Below, in pieces: positions 48,291-57,070 of a DNA stretch of 64,000 bases. This stretch comes from Aureibaculum algae. GTDB lineage: Bacteria; Bacteroidota; Bacteroidia; Flavobacteriales; Flavobacteriaceae. Every line of letters begins with the position of its first letter. Position 1 is the first letter of the stretch. The translations under genes and the position numbers were made by a program. Below the pieces are notes generated by a model. The model saw only the letters and a list, made by a program, of their open reading frames with translations, was not told where the DNA came from and made no database searches. The DNA lies in the NCBI RefSeq assembly GCF_006065315.1, contig NZ_CP040749.1:1502501-1566500 (forward strand), written 5' to 3'.

Positions 48291-49346
48291 ATGAAAACAA
48301 AGGATACTACTAGATCAAAGTTATTTATTGGAATTGACGTACACAAGCGAAGTTGGAAAATTCGTACTGCAACGGATCTTTTTGATGGATCATCGTTAAC
48401 TATTCCACCAGATGCATTTAGTTTAAAAAAGTATGTGGATAGGCATTTTAAGGGATATACTGTTTATTGCTGTTATGAATCGGGTTGTTGTGGCTTTAGT
48501 CATTATCGACATTTTATTTCATTTGGATGGCATGCAAAGGTTGTTAACCCTGCAGATGTTCATCGTCCAGCCAAGGCCCAGTTTCAAAAGACCGACAAGA
48601 TCGATGCACGTATGTTATGTAAAGAATTAAAGGATGGCCGACTCAAAGGAATTCATGTTCCTTCAATAGAACGAGAGCAGTTAAGATGTTTGTTTCGTCG
48701 AAGAAATGAGCTGGTTAAAGAACATCGAAAAATAAAGACTCAAATAAAGATGCAATTGTTGTATTTGGGGATTGAAATTCCAAAGCCATTTGACAATAGT
48801 CATTGGTCTCATAATTTTAGAGATTGGTTAAGAAATTTGACTTTTGAATATCCTACAATGGATTATTGTTTTGAGACACGTCTTATTACCTATGAATATA
48901 TAGATAAGCAAAAGCGAGATGTGAGTACAAAATTACGTGCCTATTGTCGTAAGCATTATAAGAAAGATTATTATTTATTACGATCAGTTCCGGGAGTAGG
49001 AGGCATAGTAGCTTGTGGATTATTATGTGAATTGGGTGATTTAAGGCGTTTTAAAAATTTCAAACAATTAGCCAGTTATGTAGGATTGGTTCCCTGGGTA
49101 CACCAAAGTGGAGATAATCTCAAAACTTCAGGGTTAACCCCAAGAGCAAATCGGCTAATGCGTAGTTATTTGGTAGAAGCTACTTGGCAAGCGTTGCGTT
49201 TTGATCCAGTTATGCAGGCCTATTATCGGTCACATTCAGGTAAAGATGTCAAACGCATATTGGTAAAAGTAGCGAGGAAACTCTTGAGTCGAATTCATGC
49301 AGTAATTAGAACTGAAATTCCTTATGAAGTAGGTGTAGTTAGTTAA
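48291..49346 (+). CDS. IS110-family transposase (DEDD)
   Basis: 351-aa RNA-guided DNA recombinase of the IS110 family. The N-terminal RuvC-like domain has D16 in IGIDVHKRSW, E in CCYESGCCG (about 63) and the DxxD of QKTDKIDARMLC (about 102-106). The C-terminal Transposase_20 domain has LLRSVPGVGGIVACGLLCELG (region about 228-248) and a candidate catalytic Ser in HQSGDNLKTSG (about 272). The frame is intact, so the element may be active. It runs opposite to the cassettes. Confidence 0.92.
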   Translation: MKTKDTTRSKLFIGIDVHKRSWKIRTATDLFDGSSLTIPPDAFSLKKYVDRHFKGYTVYCCYESGCCGFSHYRHFISFGWHAKVVNPADVHRPAKAQFQKTDKIDARMLCKELKDGRLKGIHVPSIEREQLRCLFRRRNELVKEHRKIKTQIKMQLLYLGIEIPKPFDNSHWSHNFRDWLRNLTFEYPTMDYCFETRLITYEYIDKQKRDVSTKLRAYCRKHYKKDYYLLRSVPGVGGIVACGLLCELGDLRRFKNFKQLASYVGLVPWVHQSGDNLKTSGLTPRANRLMRSYLVEATWQALRFDPVMQAYYRSHSGKDVKRILVKVARKLLSRIHAVIRTEIPYEVGVVS

Positions 49347-49660
49347 ATAAAAACATAAAACAAGCTTAAAACTCATTATAAAATTGGCACAAAAGATAGG
49401 ACAACAAAACACCGTAGGTGAAACTCTAATACAGTTATCACATATTTATAGCAAGTTGCCTTGTTTGCCAAAATCATCATAGAGATGCTGGTGGATTCGC
49501 TAAAGACGGATACCACATATAGGATGCGGAGTTTTATAAAGCTAGCATTGAATTATTGATAACGCAAAAAGCGTAATCAACAGTTCAACACTAAAAATAA
49601 TATCATGAATTAAAAAAAAGAAAAATATTGTATATTTAACCTAAGACTCGGGAAAGTGCT
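49347..49660 (+). ncRNA. Candidate bridge-RNA region of the IS110-family element
   Basis: This 314-bp stretch after the transposase has no convincing ORF. IS110-type elements encode a bridge RNA in a non-coding end, which in the IS1111 group is 3' of the gene. CATATAGGATGCGG (about 49520-49535) resembles the right flank (CATAGGATACGATG, about 49664-49677), as expected of a target-binding loop. I did not fold it, so this rests on position and that similarity. Confidence 0.35.
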
Positions 49661-49690
49661 TTACATAGGATACGATGTTGTATGCAGTTT

Positions 49691-51379
49691 TTATATATTT
49701 TCAATATCAAACAAATTATCCAACGCTTGTTTTTTCTCTGTACTTAATGTTGGTACTGAAATGAAAAGTCTATTTTTTGCTCTACTTATTGCAACGTAAT
49801 TTATTCTTTGTTCTTCATCACTCTCTAAATCTGAATTAATTAAAAATTCAGTATCACTTTCATCTTTTAATACTAACAATACATTATTGAATTCATCACC
49901 TTTCGATTTATGTATTGTTTTGTGTAGGCTTAAATCTTCAGGAATTGAGACACAAAGTAATAATTGGTTAAAGGAATAATCTTCATAAAATATTTTAATA
50001 CCACCTCCAGTTACTTTTGAAATGCTATTATCAAGATTTTCTTTTACAAAATTAGAGAAATCTAATAATGAAGAACCTTTATAATCATCATACTTATCCA
50101 ATAGCAGAGTTATATATTTTAATGCTTTGCGTTTACCTTTTAATTTATCCTTTTTATAATTAAATAGTTTCTCTAATTCTTTGATGGAATCTTTAAATTT
50201 ATTTTCCCTTGCATATGCAATCGATTTTATACACGAGTGAATTAATCTTTTTCTTTTACTATTTGAATCCTTTGCAAGTAATTTGTTTAACAGCTTGCTA
50301 TCAAGACCAACACCACTTATCTCAGCTTTCATAGCATTTGATGTGATATTGTTTCTAGAAAGAGAATTAACTTCTTCAACAGAGCAAAGAACCTTAGCTC
50401 TCCTTAACGCTAACGTCATGTCTCCAATTAAAATTTTGGGTTTTTGAATTGATGTATCTCTATAAGATATTTGTGTTATATCTGTTCTAATTGAATTTAG
50501 GAGTTCAATTATTTCATTACTGCTTCTTCTGTTTTCATTTAATTTGTATTCCAAAACATTAGGTAAATTAAAAGTTTCAAATTGAGTGTAATCTGCTCCT
50601 TGAAATTTATATATCGATTGGTATGGATCACCAATTACTCCTGTTATTGCTCCTTCAAAACCAAGAGTCTTAAATATTTCAATTTGAATCGGGTTACAAT
50701 CTTGAAATTCGTCTACAACTAGATAGGGGAATTTGGCGAGTAAAACTTTTGCAACAAAAGGATGTTGTTTAAGAATTTGGTAACTAAAAAAAAGAACATC
50801 ATCGTGATGAATTAACCCTTTTTCCCAAGTCATTTTTTTGTATTCTAAATAAGAATCATTTCTAATTGGATATTTTCCAGCTCTAAAAGGGTATGGCGTT
50901 TTTACTACTAAATCATCGTTGTCTATTTTCCATCTTAATTTTTTAAAAGCATTTACAACTACATCATCTTCTCTAATTCTTTGTTGTCCAGTTCTTGTTT
51001 TCCAATCATTTAAAAAGCTATAGTTAGATAGGACGATATCATCATGACCATCAATCTTACTGATGTCTAAATTATACTGTTCTGCAATAAATGAAACATA
51101 TGGCTTTACAATATGTTTGTAGAAAAAACTATGGATTGTTGAGACTTCTACTTGTGCTGACGAAGTTCCTAAACGACTATAAATAGTTTCTACAGCAGTA
51201 TTTGTGTATGTGATACAGGCTACTTTTCTAGTTATTGATAGCTTACTTGAATTATGTAAAATGTTTTTAATGTGATTAACTAGCCAATAAGTTTTCCCTG
51301 CTCCAGGTCCAGCTGAAACTTTGAAATTATTATCAATATCAGTTATTTTGTAATCAGAGTTAATGATAATTATTGACAT
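49691..51379 (-). CDS. gajB: GajB-like UvrD/PcrA-family helicase (Gabija)
   Basis: 562-aa superfamily 1A helicase. Walker A is VSAGPGAGKT (residues 21-30), motif II VVDEFQDCNPIQ (about 222-233), motif III GVIGDPYQSIYKFQG (about 247-261), motif V/VI HKSKGDEFNNVL and INYVAISRAKNRLFIS (about 528-543). It follows and overlaps by 10 bp an OLD-family ATPase/TOPRIM gene, the GajA-GajB order of the Gabija anti-phage system. GajB is thought to sense DNA ends or nucleotide depletion and activate GajA. Confidence 0.87.
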   Translation of the reverse strand: MSIIIINSDYKITDIDNNFKVSAGPGAGKTYWLVNHIKNILHNSSKLSITRKVACITYTNTAVETIYSRLGTSSAQVEVSTIHSFFYKHIVKPYVSFIAEQYNLDISKIDGHDDIVLSNYSFLNDWKTRTGQQRIREDDVVVNAFKKLRWKIDNDDLVVKTPYPFRAGKYPIRNDSYLEYKKMTWEKGLIHHDDVLFFSYQILKQHPFVAKVLLAKFPYLVVDEFQDCNPIQIEIFKTLGFEGAITGVIGDPYQSIYKFQGADYTQFETFNLPNVLEYKLNENRRSSNEIIELLNSIRTDITQISYRDTSIQKPKILIGDMTLALRRAKVLCSVEEVNSLSRNNITSNAMKAEISGVGLDSKLLNKLLAKDSNSKRKRLIHSCIKSIAYARENKFKDSIKELEKLFNYKKDKLKGKRKALKYITLLLDKYDDYKGSSLLDFSNFVKENLDNSISKVTGGGIKIFYEDYSFNQLLLCVSIPEDLSLHKTIHKSKGDEFNNVLLVLKDESDTEFLINSDLESDEEQRINYVAISRAKNRLFISVPTLSTEKKQALDNLFDIENI

Positions 51380-53427
51380 AATTCTTCTATTGCGTTTTTA
51401 ATATATTGAGGAACATTAAATTCTATAAAATCAGTTGTTCCTTTCTTTTCTAAATTTTTAGCTAGAATGTAAGATAGCTCCAGAGCATTTTCTCCTTTGC
51501 CAACAGAGTTTAAATATCTAGATGCAATAATGGATTTTTTCTTTTCTTCAGCATCTAAAATAGTATTGAGGTTTATAGAATCCTTGATTCTAGTATTTGC
51601 ATCACTATCTCTTAGTTTATCTAATAAATTTTGAACAGTTGAACCTGTAGTAACAAATTCAGACATTAAATCATCTAATTCTTGTTTATTAGTAATTGAG
51701 TCTGTAAGTAGTAATTTTAAAGAAGGATTACTCATTAATAATTCATATTCTAAAGTTTTGCCCTTATCTGTTTCAGGACTAAAGAATGTTATATTTTGAT
51801 GAGTGTCTTTTAAGTATCTATCAGCACTTGGGTTTGATTGATAATCAAAGGTAGCTAAGTCTTGATTGTATTCAAAAGGGTAACATTTTTTAAAATTACC
51901 TCTAGTTTTCTCTTTCCTCTCAGGGTCTCTATCAGTAATACAAACAATTTTTTTATGAATAGTATTCTCTTTCTCGCTATCAAATAAATGCAAGAAGTGA
52001 TCAAAATAACGACCTCCAACATTTATAACTGCAACGTGATTATCCTCCAGTGATTTGCCAATATAATTGGCAAAAATTGACATTAGAAGTTGTTCTGCAA
52101 TACCTTCAACGAATAATATTTTTTGAGCAAATAGCATATCCGATTTCGTTGCATCTAAAAATCTCTGAACGTATTTTTTATTTTTCTCTTCTGGAAATAC
52201 TCTATTAGGATAACCTATTGTGGTTTCTCCATTTTCACTGTGTAAACAAATAATTTCATCTAAAGAAACTGCTGAAGTAATATGGGTAGAATGAGTGGTT
52301 ACAAATATTTGACGAACTTTTTTCTCTTTTTTATTTTCATTCAAAAATTTAAGAAATTTATACTGCATTGCAGGATGAAGGTGAGCTTCTGGCTCTTCAA
52401 TAGCCAGAGTTGTAAAAACTTTAGCATTATTATCTAAGTAATCGACATCTGCGTTTACTTGCATTTTGGCAAGTAATAAAGACATAAAAATTAAATTGTT
52501 ATATCCTAAACCATTATGTGAAGCAGGAATTTTGATACCTGATTCATATTCAACAATTAGTTTAAGAACTGAGTACATTTCATTTTCAGAAATACTTCCT
52601 TCAAAAGTAGGTTTTGCATTATTAAATGAAGCCCCTGTTTTTTCAGCATATGAAAGAATTTCTTGTTTCCCAGCTCTTATTCTTTCACTTAAATCTTCAA
52701 TTAGAACATCTGCTTGTTCTGAAAATGATTCTTTTTTAGCTTTAATTTCTGAATACTTTATTTCTGGTGTTTTGGTTTCATCTATTTTTATTTCGTAATC
52801 CATAAAGAAATCAAATACTTCTCTTAAAAGAGTGTTTCGACCTGTTAGCATATCTCTCTCAACATCTCGAATTGCATCTAAAAATTGAAAATCAATTTTT
52901 TGTAATGATTCAGAATCAGCAGTTGCTTGGTTTGTTATTTCTCCACCCCATATTTTGTATCCGTAATATCTTATAAATTCATGTTTTATTAACTTCCATG
53001 CTTTTTCTATTTCGGTTGGAGTCTCATCAGTCAATGCTGATAATGCTTTTATATATTCTTCATGTTTTTTTTCTGGCAAGAAAAATTCATAGGTTAATAA
53101 TGCTTCGTATGAGCTATCCAGTTTTGTTAGCCAGTTAGAGATAGTTACTAAATCATCTGGAGTTTCTTCTTCTCCTTTTGTTATCGTAACGGATATGGTG
53201 ATTTTTGGAGGAGCAGATTTTAACTCTGCTAATGTGACATTTTTATTAAAGTCGTCTGTATATAGTCGTTTTGGCTTTTCGTTGTCAATGACTAATGATA
53301 GGGCTTTAATTAAGTTGGTTTTCCCTGCGTTATTGTGTCCTATAATTACGTTAACACCATCATTAAAAACAATTTCTTTATCCTTAAAATTTCTGAAATT
53401 ATTTATGTGAATTTTAGATATATACAT
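51370..53427 (-). CDS. gajA: GajA-like OLD-family ATP-dependent endonuclease (Gabija)
   Basis: 685 aa. N-terminal ABC-type ATPase: Walker A IGHNNAGKTN (residues 29-38), then TLAIEEPEAHLHP (about 338-350) and VTTHSTHI (about 365-372). The C-terminal TOPRIM nuclease has the Glu in ILFVEGIAEQLL (about 436) and the DxD of CITDRDPE (about 498-500). GajA cleaves DNA and acts with GajB in phage defence. The pair fills one cassette bounded by complementary core sites at 49678 and 53472, so the whole system looks mobile. Confidence 0.87.
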   Translation of the reverse strand: MYISKIHINNFRNFKDKEIVFNDGVNVIIGHNNAGKTNLIKALSLVIDNEKPKRLYTDDFNKNVTLAELKSAPPKITISVTITKGEEETPDDLVTISNWLTKLDSSYEALLTYEFFLPEKKHEEYIKALSALTDETPTEIEKAWKLIKHEFIRYYGYKIWGGEITNQATADSESLQKIDFQFLDAIRDVERDMLTGRNTLLREVFDFFMDYEIKIDETKTPEIKYSEIKAKKESFSEQADVLIEDLSERIRAGKQEILSYAEKTGASFNNAKPTFEGSISENEMYSVLKLIVEYESGIKIPASHNGLGYNNLIFMSLLLAKMQVNADVDYLDNNAKVFTTLAIEEPEAHLHPAMQYKFLKFLNENKKEKKVRQIFVTTHSTHITSAVSLDEIICLHSENGETTIGYPNRVFPEEKNKKYVQRFLDATKSDMLFAQKILFVEGIAEQLLMSIFANYIGKSLEDNHVAVINVGGRYFDHFLHLFDSEKENTIHKKIVCITDRDPERKEKTRGNFKKCYPFEYNQDLATFDYQSNPSADRYLKDTHQNITFFSPETDKGKTLEYELLMSNPSLKLLLTDSITNKQELDDLMSEFVTTGSTVQNLLDKLRDSDANTRIKDSINLNTILDAEEKKKSIIASRYLNSVGKGENALELSYILAKNLEKKGTTDFIEFNVPQYIKNAIEELCQ

Positions 53428-53465
53428 TGGTTATTTTATTTTGAATGGAGTTGTTTCGTAATTGC

Positions 53466-53820
53466 ATACAACTATTTTATAAACGCAATACGTTTATCTC
53501 CGTTAAAATTATTATAGTTTTTTCTTGTAATTACGTAGCTAAAGCGAACAGCACTTCAATAGGGATGGAGTAGGGTTTTATTTAGCGACTGCCTACCAAA
53601 TATAGCCATAAAATGGCAATACCACAAATGAAAATTTGAGAGGTACAAGAGTTGAAAGTATACAATGAAAACTTAGTTTTTATTACTGTTTGTAATAAGT
53701 TGTTAAAAAAGGCTGTTGCTTTTACTACATCAGGCTTAATATATGATGGGAATTATAAAAGTACTTTAGTGGTAAATTAATGTGGTTTTACTGGTTTTTT
53801 AGCACAGTACTTTGTTGCCT
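53466..53820. repeat. Long attC-like repeat, copy 1 (355 bp)
   Basis: It starts ATACAAC and ends with core GTTGCCT. It shares the family's landmarks with four other copies: ATAAACGCAATACGTTTAT at the start, GGAGTAGGGTTTTATTTAGC, ATAGCCATAAAATGGCAAT, and TTTTTTAGCACAGTACTTTG at the end. This copy has about 37 extra bp (about 53633-53675) compared with the others. Confidence 0.8.
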
Positions 53821-53828
53821 ACCATATT

Positions 53829-54245
53829 TTATCTATTCATCCCGAAACTTTGTCCGAAAATGAGCTCTTCATTTTTATTCCAAGAATAAGTAAAGTAATA
53901 TCTGGGCTTTTCATCCGATTCGGCATGAGTAATGTCCATACAAATTGCGTCCGATTTTTCACCTAAATCATTTATAGGTATTCTAACATCATAAGTGATC
54001 ACATAAGCTTTAATTTGTCCTTCCGCGAAAAGTTTTTCGAATTCCATTGTCATTCCATCAATCAACTTTTGACTTTCGGGAAAATCTGTTTCTTCATTTT
54101 CAATTCCAACACCTACTAATTCGCCATCATTTTTTATTTGTGCTCCAAAAGGATAATATTCTTTTCCTTTATTCAACATGTATTCAGCGAATTGATGACA
54201 ATACTCAATAATTCCTTCGATATCCTTTTCAACTTCTTTTTTCAT
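53829..54245 (-). CDS. Hypothetical cassette protein (138 aa)
   Basis: Small acidic soluble protein with no known domain (KKEVEKDIEGIIEYCHQFAE start; FTYSWNKNEELIFGQSFG end). It fills the segment between repeats: the segment begins GTTGCCTACCATA (53814) and ends with its near-perfect complement TATGGTAGGTAAC (54257), and the ATG is 6 bp from that core. Its leader and promoter must therefore lie in the repeat. Confidence 0.68.
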   Translation of the reverse strand: MKKEVEKDIEGIIEYCHQFAEYMLNKGKEYYPFGAQIKNDGELVGVGIENEETDFPESQKLIDGMTMEFEKLFAEGQIKAYVITYDVRIPINDLGEKSDAICMDITHAESDEKPRYYFTYSWNKNEELIFGQSFGMNR

Positions 54246-54250
54246 ATGGT

Positions 54251-54568
54251 AGGTAACTATTATACAAACGCATTACGTTTATCCCCGTTATAATTAGTAT
54301 AGTTTTTTCTTGTAATAACGTAGCTAAAATGAACAGCACTTCAATAGGGTTGGAGTAGGGTTTTGTTTAGCGACTGCCTACCAAATATAGCCATAAAATG
54401 GCAATAACACAAATGAAAAACTACTCTTAATTATTGTTTGTAATAAGTTATTAAAATAGGCTTTGGCGATTGCTAAATCAAGATTAATATATGATGGGAA
54501 CTATAAAAGTACTTTTGTGGTAAACTAATGTGGTTTTACTGGTTTTTTAGCACAGTACTTTGTTAGCG
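54251..54568. repeat. Long attC-like repeat, copy 2 (318 bp)
   Basis: AGGTAAC to core GTTAGCG. Nearly identical to copies 3 and 5 across its length, including the GATGGGAACTATAAAAG and AGCACAGTACTTTG blocks. Confidence 0.82.
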
Positions 54569-54581
54569 GTAGTTTTTTATT

Positions 54582-55172
54582 TTACCAAACGCAGAGCCAA
54601 TATATTAGTTCATTCTCTTTTTCGTTTGTAGCAATTCCTCTCGAAAATCCATTTTTCCATTTTTCGGGCAAATTATTGTTTTTAGTCAGATACTCTTTAT
54701 TCATAAATTTACCTGATTTACTTTCAAGAACATAGATTTTATTATGTTCAGTCAAATACTTACTATTGAGTCCGAAATCTCTTTCATAAGAATCGAAATT
54801 TGGTATTGGAATTCCAGTTTCTTTTTTTTCGTAATTTAATGTGTCTCCGATTATAATGAATATGCTGTCAGTTGGTTTATAAGATTTTATTTTATTCAAT
54901 TTCAGCTTTCTGATAACAGTATTGAATTCAGTCGAATCTACTTCGTGTGAAAAAATCAAATTAGCCATTCCAATTCCGTAAGCACCTGCTGGATATCCAA
55001 TTGTTAATTGTCTTTCAGATTTTAGAATGTTTGGGAAATGGTCAGTTAATTCAGGATTAAATTCGTTCAACCCTTTAGAATAATTTAATAAAAATCGTTT
55101 TTCATTTTCATTTTTGTTATTCGAACAAGATGTTATTATAATTAATAAAATGAAGTAAAAATTATTTCTCAT
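54582..55172 (-). CDS. Hypothetical lipoprotein, cassette gene
   Basis: 196-aa lipoprotein (hydrophobic residues 5-13, lipobox C16 in IITSCSN). The mature part includes a Gly-rich IGYPAGAYGIGMAN segment and no recognised enzyme motif. It sits in a segment that begins GTTAGCGGTA (54562) and ends with the near complement ACTGCTAAC (55198). Envelope location is inferred from the signal. Function is unknown. Confidence 0.65.
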   Translation of the reverse strand: MRNNFYFILLIIITSCSNNKNENEKRFLLNYSKGLNEFNPELTDHFPNILKSERQLTIGYPAGAYGIGMANLIFSHEVDSTEFNTVIRKLKLNKIKSYKPTDSIFIIIGDTLNYEKKETGIPIPNFDSYERDFGLNSKYLTEHNKIYVLESKSGKFMNKEYLTKNNNLPEKWKNGFSRGIATNEKENELIYWLCVW

Positions 55173-55191
55173 TTAGTTGGGTTCAAATTAC

Positions 55192-55376
55192 TGCTAACGG
55201 TTTTGTTATGAACAGTACGGGCGTAAACTAGCGTTTGCTTTCCGCCACGCACATAGCGAAATCTTTTTGTTTTGTTTTTTCTTTTCCTTTTTAAAGCCGA
55301 ATCAAAAAGATTTGGCGGACTTGGTTAAAAGCTCTAAACTTTGGATTAAGCACCAAAACCGTATTAATTATAGCTT
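55192..55376. repeat. attC site of a different family
   Basis: It starts TGCTAAC (55192-55198). Outer arm ACGGTTTTG (55197-55205) pairs with CAAAACCGT (55354-55362). An inner stem joins CCGCC and AAATCTTTTTG with CAAAAAGATTT and GGCGG (about 55242-55318). This is the hairpin architecture of attC. On the right side no clear GTTRRRY core is left (it reads GTATTAATTATAG), so the site may be degenerate. Confidence 0.65.
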
Positions 55377-56246
55377 TTATTCTTTATTTTTAATGTAATC
55401 ATCTCTTTCCCAATATCCATTTCTATAGTTGTTTTCTAGAAATTCTTGCCTTAACTCAGTTAGAACAATTCCCAACCAATTAGTTCCCTTCCATTTGAGT
55501 ATGTTATTAGCGTCTGTATCATCAGCTGTTAAACCGATTCCCCAAACTTTATCTGTTGGGCTAGCTTCAACTAGAGTCTTTCCTTTTGTTGACAGCAAAA
55601 GTTCTAGATAATCAATGTTTTGTTCAAACTTTGCCTTATTTCCTTTGTATACTATGTCTATAGCATTTCGAGTCCATATTTCTAAATCAAAATTCTTAAC
55701 CTCTCGACCTAAACTTTTTTGTTCACGAACATTATTGGAAGCCATTATTTTATCTGCAATTTTATTATCATCAAATAATTTAGCCTTTCCGTACATCATA
55801 TATTGTTCCGCACTATTAAAAGTCAAACCGTCTATTTGAAATTCTGATTTGTTCCATTGAGAAAAAGGATGCTTAGTTTCATAAAAAAAGTAATATTCCT
55901 CTTTCAAACAATTTGGTTTATACCATCCAATATCTCCACCAGATAAACCAAATTCAACAAATTTTTGATTGAAGTATCCTGCTTCAACTGACTTTAGAGG
56001 AAAGTCAGGGTAATCGATTAAACAAGTTCTCTCCTCATTTGAAATATTAATACCTCTTTCTAAATGTTTATTAAGAATTATAGGTTGCCTTTTGGTATTA
56101 TTTAAAAAGTCTTTTAGTTGATTTACAAATGCGTAATTACAATTATCGAAGTTTTCATCCAGAATTATTTCGTGTAGGCTAGCGTGCATTTCTCCACCAC
56201 ATAGTTTTCCGTTTCCAATTCTATATTGATAATATTTAAAGTTCAT
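55377..56246 (-). CDS. NADAR-domain protein (YbiA-like)
   Basis: 289 aa. The C-terminal ~150 residues are a NADAR domain: FNSAEQYMMYGKAKLF, LGREVKNFDLEIW, KFEQNIDYLELLLSTKGKTLVEAS, VWGIGL and NWLGIVLTELRQEF. NADAR enzymes hydrolyse N-glycosidic bonds and can remove ADP-ribose from guanine, acting as antitoxin to DarT-type toxins in some systems. The N-terminal ~125 residues are of unknown type. No toxin gene is in the same segment. Confidence 0.82.
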   Translation of the reverse strand: MNFKYYQYRIGNGKLCGGEMHASLHEIILDENFDNCNYAFVNQLKDFLNNTKRQPIILNKHLERGINISNEERTCLIDYPDFPLKSVEAGYFNQKFVEFGLSGGDIGWYKPNCLKEEYYFFYETKHPFSQWNKSEFQIDGLTFNSAEQYMMYGKAKLFDDNKIADKIMASNNVREQKSLGREVKNFDLEIWTRNAIDIVYKGNKAKFEQNIDYLELLLSTKGKTLVEASPTDKVWGIGLTADDTDANNILKWKGTNWLGIVLTELRQEFLENNYRNGYWERDDYIKNKE

Positions 56247-56260
56247 TTTTTTGTAATTGC

Positions 56261-56579
56261 TGCCAACTATTGTATAAACGCAATACGTTTATTCCCATTA
56301 TAATTAATATAGTTTTATTCTTGTAATAACGAAGCTAAAGTGAACAGCACTTCAATTGGGGTGGAGTAGGGTTTTATTTAGCGACTGCTTACCAAATGTA
56401 GCCATAAAATGGCAATAACACAAATGAAAAACTAGTCTTAATTACTGTTTGTAATAAGTTATTAAAATAGGCTTTGGCTGTTGCTAAATCAAGATTAATA
56501 TATGATGGGAACTATAAAAGTACTTTTGTGGTAAACTAATGTGGTTTTACTGGTTTTTTAGCACAGTACTTTGTTGTGC
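56261..56579. repeat. Long attC-like repeat, copy 3 (319 bp)
   Basis: TGCCAAC to core GTTGTGC. The same internal order of conserved blocks as copies 2 and 5. Confidence 0.82.
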
Positions 56580-56587
56580 TTTCGTTT

Positions 56588-57046
56588 TTATTCAGCAACT
56601 TTCACAACTTCCCCTATTTCATATAATTCCTCAACCGCCAATTTTAATTTCTGCCAGTTAACACCTTCGACTTCTTTTTTATACTTTCCAGTTGATTCCA
56701 TATATCCAAGTAGAAACCAGGAATCAATATGGCCAAATTCCGGCGGATTTTTTAGAACCACTTCGACGCGTTGCTGAAGTTTTTTATTGTAAAACCCACA
56801 TTCGAGACCATGAAAATTATAATTCCATTTTTTTGAAAGTTCTCCTCTCCTTGGAATATTCTCATTATTTCTAGCGATTAATCGCTCATAGTCTTCCGAA
56901 CTTTCTATGTCAAGATTGAATTTTTCTCCAAGCTTGAACATCAATTCCTTTCCCTCGTTGCGATAATCAAATATGGCTTTTTTGACTATTTCAAGATTGA
57001 TCTTTTTACTAGGTCTTAAAAGATTTTCAATCCACTTTTTAATCAT
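56588..57046 (-). CDS. Hypothetical cassette protein (DUF6896-like)
   Basis: 152-aa soluble protein. ENIPRRGELSKKWNYNFHG-LECGFYNKK and PPEFGHIDSWFLLGYMEST resemble small proteins tentatively grouped as DUF6896, some of which accompany toxins as immunity proteins; this assignment is from memory and weak. The segment begins GTTGTGCTT (56573) and ends GAAGCACAAC (57077), complementary over 9 bp. Confidence 0.6.
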   Translation of the reverse strand: MIKKWIENLLRPSKKINLEIVKKAIFDYRNEGKELMFKLGEKFNLDIESSEDYERLIARNNENIPRRGELSKKWNYNFHGLECGFYNKKLQQRVEVVLKNPPEFGHIDSWFLLGYMESTGKYKKEVEGVNWQKLKLAVEELYEIGEVVKVAE

Positions 57047-57070
57047 TTAATTCAGATTTAGACAAATGAA

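Larger units (their letters stand above)
48240..49660 (+). mobile_element. IS110-family element inserted in attC
   Basis: One transposase gene with about 330 bp of non-coding DNA downstream and little upstream, an arrangement like the IS1111 group. A weak subterminal inverted repeat is possible (TTTAGTTAATA at 48254 and TATTTAACCTAAG at 49633). Ends are approximate because these elements lack clear terminal repeats and target duplications. IS1111-attC elements are known to target attC sites in other integrons. Confidence 0.6.
48109..49684. repeat. attC site interrupted by an IS110-family element
   Basis: The left part starts CTAAAAC (48109-48115) and continues with an arm (TTTGTATATGATACGTTGCG) like the arm of the attC at 58623. 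The right part ends GGATACGATGTTGTAT (core GTTGTAT 49678-49684). The two arms are loosely complementary. The IS lies between them, and its exact ends are uncertain. The right core pairs with the end of the Gabija segment (ATACAAC at 53466-53472). Confidence 0.6.

Noticed and set aside
53466..53820. Long repeats as insertion sequences or MITEs
   Set aside because: They code for nothing, have no target duplications, and their ends follow the attC pairing rule of the neighbouring segments.
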